Below are positions 22,581 through 34,271 of a DNA stretch of 64,000 nucleotides, piece by piece. Within the stretch, counting starts at the first letter, position 1; each line of letters opens with the position of its first letter. This DNA is from Solea solea (taxonomy: Eukaryota > Chordata > Actinopteri > Pleuronectiformes > Soleidae). The notes beneath the pieces were generated by a model. It ran no database searches, was not told the origin of the DNA, and was given only the letters and a program-made list of their open reading frames with translations. Made by a program: the position numbers and the translations under genes. Where the stretch lies: positions 17,118,284 through 17,182,283 of the forward strand of contig NC_081142.1 of assembly GCF_958295425.1 (NCBI RefSeq). The letters run 5' to 3'.

Positions 22581-23129
22581 CAAACAAGGAGAAACAGGAG
22601 AAAATGACTAGTACAGTACTGGTTCAAGGCTAAACACATCCACAACCTTCATTATGAAGTTATGTGTGGACAGGACAACAACTACCAAGATAAGTAACAT
22701 ATTTATATTATCTATACAATTTTTTTCCCAATCTTAAATTCAAAACAACCCTGATGATAGCATTGTACAATACATTTGCTCGTGCAGATCAAAGGTCCGT
22801 ATGTATGACAATGGGCCTATGAGCAAGCCATGTGGGACTAATGCTGCGTTATTACCAACTGACGACAGAACCGCCCTCTGCTTTTCATTACAGACGAGAG
22901 CGGGGAATGAAAATGAGCTGCAGCGTGCTGCACCACAGGTCATAAGGTGATTCCCGTCAAATGAAAAAGCCCAAGCACAGCTCAAAATGTGCGCCACAGA
23001 CAGACGAGGGTGGAACCTGAAATAGATTTTTGCTGATTCTCATGGCAGCAGACGACGCACAAACACTCCACAGACAAATATTATCTCACGGTTACAGCTA
23101 CAATAGTGGCGAGCTCTGTGTGTGACATA
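22581..23129. other. Intronic sequence, no gene seen
   Basis: The minus-strand open frame at 22740-22997 has no homology. I see nothing assignable. Confidence 0.5.
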
Positions 23130-23280
23130 TCTGCAAACCTATGTTCTGGTATAAACACTGACCCTGACAGGACCAGTAGTCCTCATGGAGACCAAAATCT
23201 GGTCCTAATGAGGCAGAAATCTCATTTCAGAGGAACTGGTTCAATGTAGAAAGATTTGAACTGTGGTTAGGAATTAACTG
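23130..23280. repeat. Left copy of a ~140-bp direct repeat flanking a MITE
   Basis: TAAACACTGACCCTGACAGG, AGTCCTCATGGAGACCAAAA, GAGGCAGAAATCTCATTTCA and AGATTTGAACTGTGGTTAGG recur in order at 23613-23790. Sequence of this type, with GGTTAGG blocks, is common in fish. Confidence 0.7.
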
Positions 23281-23612
23281 TAGGGACGGGAATCGGTATC
23301 GGTCAGTATCGGTATCGGTCTGATACTGGTCAAAATCGCTGAGTCGGATATTGGACAGACATAAATGTAAAATCCTAAATATCTCATCCTTCACTATGCA
23401 CATACTGTAAAAATGTGAATGAAATTCAGCAAAAGCATTTTGTTGAGTCATGTTTGGGCTCTTTATTTCTTCTTTTTGTGGAGAACAATATTTGTTACAC
23501 AGTTGGAGAAGTATGTCTTTATAAGGACTCAGCACAAATGTGCTGTTAACAGCTTCATAGGTTCATAAATGGTCTAAAATGACTGTATCAGACGGAAATC
23601 GCTAGTATTTCT
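23281..23612 (+). mobile_element. MITE with GGTATCGG repeats (second copy)
   Basis: Starts TAGGGACGGGAATCGG followed by repeated GGTATCGGTC. It matches 10116-10490 in reverse orientation through CAACTGTGTAACAAATATTG-type sequence (in reverse), and the 3' terminus is truncated near GACGGAAATCG. It sits exactly between two direct copies of another repeat. Confidence 0.7.
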
Positions 23613-23790
23613 TAGCTATTTTCTGGCATAAACACTGACAAAATTAGGACCAGAAGTCCTCATGGAGACAAAAACCTGGTTTATGAGGCAGAAATCTCAT
23701 TTGGTTCAATGTAAGGCTAAGATTTGAACTGTGGTTAGGTTAAGGTTAGGGTTAGGCATTAACTGGTTATGGTTAAAGTCAGGGATAATG
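23613..23790. repeat. Right copy of a ~140-bp direct repeat flanking a MITE
   Basis: Same block order as 23130-23280, extended by a TTAGG-rich stretch (GGTTAAGGTTAGGGTTAGGC). Confidence 0.7.
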
Positions 23791-23834
23791 CTATAGGCTG
23801 TGTCCAAATTAATGGAATGCAATGCAATGCACAA

Positions 23835-23868
<34 letters not shown>

Positions 23869-24184
23869 TTTGGGGGCAGGCTGGGATAGTTCAACATGAT
23901 GACTGAGTGAATGGCTGCCTGCCAACTAAGGACAAGTGTCCTACAGTCAGGGGTATGTGCAAAAACGACACCAATGTATGCCCACAGATATGTGTGCAAA
24001 CCTAAGCCCTTCTCAAACACATTTACACGGCAAAAAAAAAACACTTTAATGGACTTTTGAAATACCTCACACTCTTGAACTAACAACTTCAAAAACATCC
24101 GTGTTATGTGTGTGTGTGAGCGCGACAGTCGAGGGTGCGCGAGGAGGCTGCAGTCAAACAGGACCAGCCGTCTGACACAGGGTC

Positions 24185-24192
24185 ATGCTAAT
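24185..24192 (+). promoter_or_regulatory. POU-like octamer variant in a unique block
   Basis: ATGCTAAT, in CATGCTAATTGGGTGATAAT, is one base from the octamer ATGCAAAT and overlaps homeodomain TAAT cores. Confidence 0.15.
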
Positions 24193-24680
24193 TGGGTGAT
24201 AATGTGCTGTTTTACACACGCCGTGTCAGGACGGTAAAGACTCTGCGGTGGTGGTGCTTGTGAAATGAGCTGTGTTAATGAGCAGCGCTTTGGGCCTCTG
24301 CACCTGTTAGTGAGGGAGGGAGAGAGGGAGGGAGGGAGAGAGGGAGACAGCGGACGGGCTCATATCAAGAGCACGGCAGCTTTATGAGTTACGGTCAAGA
24401 TTGTTACAGATATATAGGAAGCAGAGATGAAGCGTTAAGATAGCGAGTGTTCATCATCTCTTTTTTTAAAACCGTCAAATTTAATACTCTGTCATATATT
24501 TTTATCACTTTTCTTATATCTTATAACAGCCTCAAGTGCTACGGTACGGGACACGTACTGTAGGTTTGTTCCCGGGGGTTCCCAACATGACAGTGAATTA
24601 TAGTGAGCCTCGGCCCCCGAGGTGAGTCTAAATTTCCTCCGTGTTCTGGTTTGACAGACTTGAGGAAGCACACGGCTCTG

Positions 24681-24719
24681 AGAGAAGAGAAGAGAAGAGA
24701 AGAGAAGAGAAGAAAAGAC
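24681..24719. repeat. Purine minisatellite (AGAGA)n
   Basis: About seven AGAGA units in a pure purine run on the plus strand. Confidence 0.9.
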
Positions 24720-25088
24720 AGACGAGACGGGGCGATGCAGCTCACTGGCTTCGCTTACGTGCAGCCAGCCGAGTGTAGCCAGGTGAGAGTTCAAAAGACA
24801 GGGCTGGACAAGTGAATGCAAGAATGGAAGTTCTACAATGCTGCTTTTTAGGATCTTGAAATTGCCCTTTCAATTGTCCAAAGACAGTTCTCTACCCTCT
24901 TAATTCCATGTCTTCTGTTTCTACTCTATCTGGTTCACGTCCGTGACCGTCTGCTCTCCTCCGCTACGACGGTCATCGGGGAAATCTGAGGATGGAATTG
25001 AGCGAGGTGTAATTTTGAGATTAGAGTTGTAACATTTCTCAGCGGCGGAGGGAGGCAATTGTAATAGGCCCCATTTGTTAATGAGGGA

Positions 25089-25130
25089 CTAAAAATAGGC
25101 GCCTCCACAGCGCCTGTGTCACTTCAGCTG
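25089..25130. promoter_or_regulatory. MEF2 site with a nearby E-box
   Basis: CTAAAAATAG at 25089-25098 is a perfect MEF2 consensus (CTAWWWWTAR). CAGCTG at 25125-25130 is a myogenic-type E-box, 27 bp away. The surrounding stretch (24940-25250) is unique-looking and free of microsatellites. Enhancer function is inferred. Confidence 0.35.
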
Positions 25131-28100
25131 AGTGGCTCTGGCAGTTTTTGGTTGCGGGCCCAGATTTAATCCCGACACTCGTGGTTTCCCATCTGCGATC
25201 CTTGTTTAGATGTTTGTAGTCGCTCATCGTGCAAAGCATCAAACAAAGGTCTGACATGTGGCTGCCTTCTTTGATGCAGTCAAGAGGCTTTCAGTGCCTC
25301 GACTTTGCACGTTCTGTTGTCTTAACTTTATAAACGCTAAATCAGGCTCGACGGGATTTTTAAATGGTTCTCGTAATCTCGTCATATGGATTGACTCAAA
25401 AAGGGCGGTTCGTGTGCAGATTGAGACGCCAGATCAATAATTTCAAACACAAATACAGAGTTTAAAAGCTATATTTTATCATCAAGTATTTATTGTAAAT
25501 GTAAATAGTGACGAAAGCTCAACAGCATCAAGTGAAGTGAACTAATCTAAACCGAGTCAGTTCTGGTTTATTTATGTTTTGTGGCTAACCTTTACCTGGT
25601 TGTCTATCATTTCCCATAATTTCCTTTTTTACAGGCGTATGTCAGCTCTCCAGAAGGATTTGTGCCCAGATAACATCTCTGCTCATTCGGTTTTCATTAT
25701 CTGAACTGTTAAAAACCTGAATATTACAGTGATTTCCCCTTTAAGTACGTTCAAAGACAAAGGCAATACAACCTGGATTGTGAACTTGTTCTACTCGTTT
25801 TACTGCTGTGGCATATCTGTGCATTTTTAACTTATTTAAGCAAGAAGCCAAGGAAAATGAAACTGGAGCTGCAGAATCAGCTGCAGTTAAATCACATTAC
25901 TGAGGGTTCAAGAATGAACCCTTTTATATCAGGCCATGGCTACAGTGTACACCAATCAGCCACAATACAGAAACCTGTTCTAATCACATGGACATCAGTT
26001 GTGATGCATTCATTCAAGTGGGATAATCATTTGCCAATCTCCTGGCAAAATACAAAGTAAATAGTGAGCGTAGATGTTCTGCTGAGAAGTTACAGACAAA
26101 GTGGCCTCTGATCCACGTCCAGCTGAATTTTGGCGTGCGATGATAAAAATCACGCAGCGACATGAGCTTAACCCTTACAGAGTTCAGACAATTCAGTGTG
26201 ACTTTACTGTGACAGCAGCACATGGGAATTAGTGCAGAACTTCAAACCCAAAGGCATGGGAATGAGGGCGAGGAAAGAAGCAGAGAAAAAAGTTTAAAGG
26301 GGAAGTGAGTAAGGGGAGCCTCAGTGGGGGGAAAAAACAGAACCAAATCAGAAATGTTCAATCTGAGTGGTTATGCAGAGCAGCTAATATGCTGTTATAT
26401 GGTCTGGGGGCTGTGTTTGGAGCCACGGTGGTTGGTTTGGTGAGTGATGCTGATGTATGACTTCTCCTGCTCTGTTATTAGGGCCTCTCCAAAGGTTCTC
26501 TTTCATCCGTGTGAGCTGAAACACTGGCCTGAATCGGAGAATTGAATTTGCTTTCCAAAAAAAAGGCACAGTGACAGTACACAAACCAGGAATCACTGTC
26601 TTTAGTTTTCGGCTGATTGAGCCTCTGTGTTTATCTCTGCACAAAGAAAGTGATTCATTTCACGTCAAGACAGATGCAAACAGGTTGTAGTATGACTGAG
26701 AACACAAAGAAGAAGAAAAAGCACTCCCTCAGTCGGGATAATGACATCAACAATAACAAAATCACCAAACGTTACGCACTGCAGCTTTAATCCGTTAAAG
26801 CCTAAGTGCTCATGCAATAAAAGAGCTATAATTTCCTTGTAAATCTTAATCTCATTTCACTTCCCCACAATATGTTCACATAAAGGGACTCATTAAAACA
26901 TTTATGAGTCGACATACTCCTCTAATTTAATCTAAAGAGTGAGCCAGGCAGCTAATGTTCCTCTGTTGTGTATATCCAAACCCAGACTAGGTACCATATA
27001 GAGACAAGCTGCCTTAATGACTTATTAGCACAATTAAATTGAAGTGCAGGAAGTCACAGAGATCTGAGAAAATTAAGATTTTTTATTATCATTATTATTA
27101 TTATTAAGGAGGAAGAAAATAAGAAGAGCTGCAGGGAGTTAAAAGGAGGGAAGTAGAGGAGAGCAGAGGAGCTGAAGATAAATGGAGGGAAGACAACTTG
27201 GAAAATGTGAGCGTGCAGACAGAAAAAGACCATGAGCGAGAACGATAAAAAAAAATAAAAACCCAGAGTGAAGGCACTCGTAAAGTCTTCTTTTTAAGAA
27301 ATGGGCTTCTGTCCCACCGAGTAGAGTGTGGGTCTGTGTTGGCTGCAGGTTTTATTCAGTGTTATTGTGTCACATGAGAGCAACCGTACCATTGGTCCGG
27401 AGTCGTACATGGGCGATGATCATTGGGGTGGTGGGAGGAAGGAAATGGAAATGAGCTTAAAAACAAATAATATAAAGGCAGACGGGAAATTTAGTTACCC
27501 TGTGGAGGGATTAGGGTTTATTACAAGCTGGTCTCTTTTCCTTTTTGACGTTTTCATCATTTCTATGGCAACGCTGTGCTCGCCTAAGTGGCGCCTTTAG
27601 GAAAAACAGCAGCATCGCTCCACCACATTATTCTCAATGATCTGACAAGTTAAAAACAAGCCAGCCTATTAGCCACACTGTTAAAGTTAACTGTGTTTGG
27701 AAGATAGAAAGAAAGGACGACGTCGCTACAACGTTCACTTTGCAGAGGCAAGTTTTGTGCGTCAAAATATGAACAAAAAATGGAAAACGGTGGTGGTGGA
27801 TATACTACTGACAAAGACACGTTTGAATATTTAGTATTGGTTTCAAGATGGTTTGAGATTAGTTTGAGTGTCTGAAGTCCTTTGTTTCTTTCTGATGTGT
27901 TCCCAGTTTCCAGGTACACACTGTTTCATTACAACTACAAATAAAGATAAATAGATAGCTAAATAGAAATACAAATAAAATGAGACAGTAAGGAGATAGT
28001 GAAACCAGTAAAAGTGCACCTGTGTGTGCAGGTGTTAGTTCCCTGGCTCAACTGGAGCACATCGAGGAAATAAAAGCAGGCCCAGTTTTCAGGGAGTGAG

Positions 28101-28321
28101 TGTTCACCTGAGGACATCATGGACCAGAGAGCTCAGGGATCACTAAGTCACATTCACACACACACACACACACACTTCACACACATTGCCTCAGAGTGCC
28201 CTGCTCTGTAACATTATAAGACCATAGAGCGAGACAGGCGGGAGGGCTGATGTATCGGGCGGTTGTTTTGTGGTCGATGACAGGACAAGGGCCTGTTTCT
28301 GGATCAGAACAATAGACAACA

Positions 28322-28347
28322 AGAGAGAGAGAGAGAGAGAGAGAGAA
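28322..28347. repeat. (AG)n microsatellite
   Basis: About 13 AG units. Confidence 0.95.
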
Positions 28348-28535
28348 AGGGCTCACGTTGCAACAGACATTTGCTCCGACATGAAAAACAATAAAAAGCC
28401 TCTTTTAAACAGGCTAAACAGGAAGGATGTTGTATTTATCTTTCGACCTCGAACTCTTATATAATACTGACCAAACTCAGACTCTTCAATGTTCTTATTT
28501 ATGTTTTGTCATTAAAGATTAACTGAAAACTCGCT

Positions 28536-28706
28536 ACGTTTACATGCACAGTTTAATCGGGCTAAGGCTGTAGTCAGTATGCATGTGGAGAAGAAAATCA
28601 ATTTATTGGCTGTGTACGTCTGACTCCGCAGGTGGCGCTGTATCTCTCTATAAGCTAGTGCGTATTGAATAAGTCTGACTAAAATCAGACTTTTAACATG
28701 CACATA
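28536..28706 (+). mobile_element. GTTTACATGCAC element, short copy
   Basis: Begins near CTACGTTTACATGCACAG and ends near AGACTTTTAACATGCACA, imperfect inverted termini. The interior AGGTGGCGCTGTATCTCTCT and TGACTAAAATCAGACTTTT recur in reverse at 36211-37000. Likely a non-autonomous DNA transposon. Confidence 0.65.
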
Positions 28707-30424
28707 AAAACACACTTAGTGAAAACCAAGGCTTCAAAATGTGAGTTCGTTTTGCAGCCAGTTAACTTAATGTAAGCAACGCAGAGCTGATCATTGTCTG
28801 ATTTTCCAACTTTGATTGGATAACAATGCAAGAGATGTCTCTCAAAGAGCTGCTTCTGCCCCCTCTCACAAAGTGCCGACTCAATAGTTTCAATATCTGT
28901 ATTTATGTTTGATGTAAAGACTTACTAGTAGAGAGTAAAGATCTATTTTTCTCTAAATAGGAACATCATTTACAAAATTGACATCATATTCTATTGAAGA
29001 AAACCTTAAAGTAACATTTAAAGACATTCAATTCTTCAGGGAAAAGTTTACTTAAGTACAACGTGCTAATTTTGACTTCCACCCGAACAGATAACTTCTT
29101 TGCTACTTGCTGGGTTTCCTTTTCTCACACTGGGAGACCACATTCATCTACAGTCACTGGTTAAAACATCAAATCCTGCCCTTCACCCACCTCGACTGCA
29201 GCTGCTCCTTGAGCACATAGCGAATAATCCATAGCTGACACAGGGCAACGAGTGCGGGGGAGATCACTTTTAATGGCAGCTTGTTACAGTATATCACAAA
29301 ATGTCTCACTGCATCAGGCTCATATTGACGACTGTCACTACCAGGCTGCACAACGATGCCAGACTGCTTGTTAGTCGGACTCCTCGTAAATTAAGCCAGT
29401 TAGCAAGAAATACAACCACGATCTGACATGTTGCCTTTGACCTTTAAACCTATTTATGATCTCACTCGGCTGACACGAGGCATTAATCCATAATTTACAG
29501 TCCAACTGAATACTTGCATGTCACTGAATTATAGGAAGAAAACTGAGAGCACCGGGACAAACATATGGACTGGAGCTCGGGAGTCAACTTTCATGGAATC
29601 ATGGATAGGATTGGGGAAAATATGTGTATATGAATATGTATTAATATATATATGTATGTATATATATATATATATATATAGCCGGCTCTACAGAAGCGTC
29701 TGTGGATTCTGTTGACGGCTCTACAGAAGCCCTGCATCTCACCTTTTGACCCTTCTGGATAAGACTGCGCCTCGGAACTTTAACAGGCTGATATAGAAGT
29801 TTTTGTTGTCTCTGTGAGCCGCTGCAGTGGAACCCACGCTGGTGTACAAGACCAGGTTAGGCCATTCTGAGTGAGGCCCCCCCTTTGGCGTCACGTTACA
29901 AGTGGTGTAAGAAGACGGCGGAGGAATCTGCACAAGCATGTAACCACCTACAGTGTGGCTCATCAGTTTTCACCTGACAGGTCTACAAGTGTGTGTGTGT
30001 GTACTCAGATTTCTGGAAAACCTGATCACTTCCAAGCAGATGGAGCGCAGACCCCGAGACCTTGACGTAATCTGCAGAAGAAGACACCGTCTGTCTGTTT
30101 GTCTGCCTCAAGGAATGTGAGCCGAGTCATCGCACCTGTATGTCAGTGTGTCACTTCAGTGCAGCTGATGTGCAGCTTGGTGCAGAAACAAGCGCAGTGT
30201 TAACTGTGAATGTCTATGTTGAGGCCTGTGGCCGTCATGGGTCAGATGTTGATTCAGTGTAAAGCTGTAGGTCAGGCTGTCTGTGAGTGAGTGTGAGACA
30301 CAAATATCTGTCATCTCGCTTGACTTCAGTACGTGACTTTTGTGTAAATAGCATATCTTGCCTGCTATAACTGTGTGAACAGACACATGCCATATGTGTG
30401 TGTATCCTTTTGATTATAAACTAC

Positions 30425-30570
30425 AGGAAGCGAGAACATTTTGGCTGGTCCTCACAAGGTTATGAGTTAAGACCTGGTTTTGGGGTTAGAATTAGGTTTA
30501 ATTTAAGGGTTAGTCATTTAGTTGTTATGGTACAAGTTAGGGTAAGGGGCTATGGTGAGCATAATGTCTC
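30425..30570 (+). repeat. TTAGG-type dispersed fish repeat
   Basis: GGCTGGTCCTCACAAGGTTA, TTTTGGGGTTAGAATTAGG and TTAGTCATTTAGTTGTTATG match a widespread teleost repeat class. Related sequence lies at 23700-23790 and, inverted, at 56335-56420. Confidence 0.5.
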
Positions 30571-33500
30571 GCTAGTTGCGTGTGACACGTGCACACTCCA
30601 GTCACTGTAGACATTCCCAGATTCCGCCAGGATGATAAATTTAAAAGGGATGGGCGAGCAGATGGAATCTGGGAATAAGCAGGACACAGCTACTGGTTCT
30701 CAAATGGGACTTGGATTTAGACACAATGTGACTACAGTTAAGCTGGGCACCATTCCATACGTGTTCTTTAGGGGTTTTTTCACTTGCCAGACTGAATCTG
30801 ACCTCGCCTGTAGGACTGTAAAGCTGTGGTAACCTGGTTTAACTAAATGTAGAGTATTTAGGCCAGACACTATGAATGAAATATGTAAGTGTGGCCACCT
30901 CATGCTAAAGATGGTTGATTTAAATAACATGTTAAATGACAGATTTCTGCAGCTCTGTTTTCCATCAAGCTGCCGTCACTTCAACTCCAAAACATAAATG
31001 AATAAGACGACATACAACAAATGAATGCAACACAAAATAATCATAATCCACTGATTTAACACTTAAAAATCTACAGTACAGTTCTTGTAGACACACATTT
31101 TGAACCTACCATGTTTGAAAAAGAGTACAACTCTGTTCTGCAGTCAGATTCTTAGAATAAAAAAAGGCCCATTGTGAGTGTGTGCTACAGTTTTAAACAA
31201 GAGCCCAGTTGATTTGATTATTTTCTCTTTGTGATTGAGCTGATGTGTTACAAAGGCCACTGACTTCGCTGATTAACTGTATTCACCGCCGATGAGAAAC
31301 TGGATCTGATATTGTGTCTTCATCAGCTCAGGACTCTCAGTCATAGCAGACGTGTGTGGAATGGACTCAAATATCTTGACTCCCGGGTCAACGTGAAAGT
31401 CCACCGATGGACGGAGACGCGGGAACAGAGACGAACGTGTGATGATAAAGGCGAGGGGGAAAAAAAAACTCCAGCACTGTAACAGAGGCCGAGGTCCGTG
31501 CTGCCAACAGCAAGAGTCTGGACCGCTGAGCGTTTCCAGCACGTTTCCCCGTCAATCACACTGATGCTCTACAGGAAACCTCTCCTCATCCCAGGTTAAG
31601 AAAATAAGCACCAGCATTCCTCCACTCTTTCAGAAGGAAGAAAGCCAACTTATGAGGGAGACAGAACAGGACGGACACGGAGATGAGCGGTGGGAAAGAG
31701 AAAGGGAGAGCTGTAAACAAGCCAGCGAGACAAACCCACACTGTCAAGGTCCAAAACCCTTTCCGCTACAGTAGAAATAAATAAGTATTTACTGGCCAGG
31801 GAATTTGAGCAGAGCACTTCCACATATAAGCCACAGAAATATTTCAATTGAATATCAAAAATATGTCTGGATTCACTGATTTTAACACAAATAAATACAT
31901 GTATTTGAATAATAATTTTGTCTTTAGCGGTAAAAAACAGATCGGATGCACTGTCCCGTGATCTGAGAGCATTCAATACATTTTATGAAGAAATGAGAGA
32001 CGGACATCAGACAAAAACGTGCAAAAATATCCTCCGAGTAAAGCTTGTAGTGAAAACATATTTCCAACAGATGTCACTTATCAATGTTTCTTCAACTTAA
32101 GGACGCACGTTTGAAGCTCATCTGCAAAATGCAACCAAGTCAATAAGAAAAAGCACATAAGCAGCTATAGGTCACATGACATTTGATCATTTCCTCAGAC
32201 ACAAATGTCTATTTGTAGATCTTCACTCTGTGTTGGGATTCTAACCTAAAAAGATCTCAGACTCCAGATCTACTTTCTATAAATCATAACCAACGACCAC
32301 AAGCAGCCTCTTCAGAAGGTTGTGTGTGCACATGCAAGACACTTAATATCCCCGTGTCACACAGGGATGGACATTTGATTTGATGTACATGGAATCATTA
32401 CTGTGTGAGGAGGAGAGGAATAACATCGTGTAAAGGCAGAACACTCAACAACTAAGAGAAGTGCAGACAGATTTCATTAAGTTAGAGCGACGAAAAGACG
32501 GACGGGTGAATGACGGAAAACCTAACGCGGAGAAAGACACCAGATGAGCTGCGTGTCAATGTGGGGGAGAAAATAATGGAGAGAAAAAATGTTTTTAGAA
32601 CATAAGTGAATTTGGTTTCATGCTCCTGAGAAATGTGGAGAGAGAGAGAGCTCAGTTTAGCCCACGATGCTTTCTTACAACCATAAAAGTGGATAGATTA
32701 AATGATGTGCCCGTGTGCCTTGGACTAAAGCTTCCATTTAAGAAGAGAAAATCATATTTTAGATGCTTGCCGTGACATATCTATCCGTCCATCTGAAGTA
32801 TAGAGTTGTTATCGAGCTAACGTACGATGCACAAGGCCTCGGAGAGACAGTTAAAAACAAACAAGCACATATGGGTGGAACATTAGGCCTGATCTCACTT
32901 TATTTAGCGTACTTTTCCATTGGCAGCGACTGTGTGCTAATTATAAAAACATTTCACCCAGAGACATCTTTCTGGCCTGAGCACAGAGAACTTCATAAAA
33001 GAAGGGAGAGGGGTTGTGGATGACTGCGGGATTTATATATTAAAAAAAAAAAAATAGAAAAAAAAGCCTGGTTTTTATTAGCGTCGGCTAAACACAGAGA
33101 GAAGAAAAGTGTGCCACAGAGAGAGAGAGAGAGAGAGAGACGGTCATGAAATCTGCCATGAGAGACAAAGATGATCACAGTTCCAGAGCTTGTTGTCGTT
33201 TCCCTCTCACTTTCGCCAGACGACGGCGGGTGCGGGGGCCGACTAAGCACACCTTGTAACGCATCCCAGTTTTGCTTCATCGAAATGCAGACTCACTTCA
33301 CCTCCCATAAACCTCCTCACAAGTGATCCACCGCCACCGCAGACGATGGAGAGGAGGATATGCAGAGAGAGAGAGGTGTTAAAAGGAGCTCGGCGACACA
33401 CGCACAAAGATCTCTATTGTATTACCTCGTCCTACTCAGAGGCAGGAAACGAGAAGTGCAGGATCCCACCCTCCTGCTGCACCTCCACCCCGTTACTCCT

Positions 33501-34233
33501 GCTGCCAACTTCTCAATTTACTACACCTTTAAACCTTTGTTTGTGATTTGCTCCTTTTTTTTTTTTTATTACAACTGACCGTGTATTGTTATTAAGATAC
33601 ATTATTATGGTTCCTGATTGACAGACGCCTCCTACAACTGCCAGAAGTGGCCGTCTGCCACTGGATTGTGAGCCAGACCAACATGGCAGTGCGTTTGGAA
33701 ACCTTTCCTTTTCGTGACAAAAAAAAAATGCTCAGTCCAATAGAAGTTGTGCCGGGCGCCTCTAATTTGCTTAAAGTAGCGTGACATTCAAACGCCCCAC
33801 ACTTGGAGACGCAACAATTCACTTGCCGGACGGCTGTTTACACACAGACAATTAATGGGATGTATGGAAATGACTGAACTGGTGGATAAGTATCTTGAGG
33901 ATGCATTATGTCCCACGTCACTTGTTACTATACAAACTTGGGGACCCACTTTTAGAAGAACCCAATCCAAGACCAAATGTGGGCACAGTGTCATCACTCA
34001 TTTTTTAATTGGTAAACCAGACATTTCACATCATTGTTTGCACGTTATTAGCAATGACTGCGCTGAAAGACACATGAGGGTCTTGGTGAGACAGACGGGA
34101 CATGACATGGATCAGTACTGTCAAAAAATGGGATGAATGTGAAACGAAAAACAATTTCCATGGATTTCATCACTTCTTTCATTCAGCTGTTCCTGCTGGT
34201 TCTCTCCAAAGCAGATCCACATGTTCTTGTTTT

Positions 34234-34234
<1 letters not shown>

Positions 34235-34268
<34 letters not shown>
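34235..34268. repeat. (CA)n microsatellite
   Basis: About 17 CA units followed by CATACATATATAC. Confidence 0.95.

Positions 34269-34271
<3 letters not shown>

Larger units (their letters stand above)
23791..28535. other. Intronic sequence with two enhancer-like blocks
   Basis: Contains (TG)n 23839-23867, (GGGA)n 24312-24346, (AGAGA)n 24681-24719, (CA)n 28154-28175 and (AG)n 28322-28347. Unique GC-richer blocks at about 24120-24300 and 24940-25250 carry POU-like and MEF2/E-box sites. ACCAATCAGCCAC near 25950 belongs to a dispersed fish repeat. No exon was recognised. Confidence 0.55.

Noticed and set aside
23733..23762. Telomere-like GGTTAGGGTTAGG
   Set aside because: Too short and imperfect for an interstitial telomere array; it belongs to a dispersed fish repeat that recurs at 30425 and 56335.
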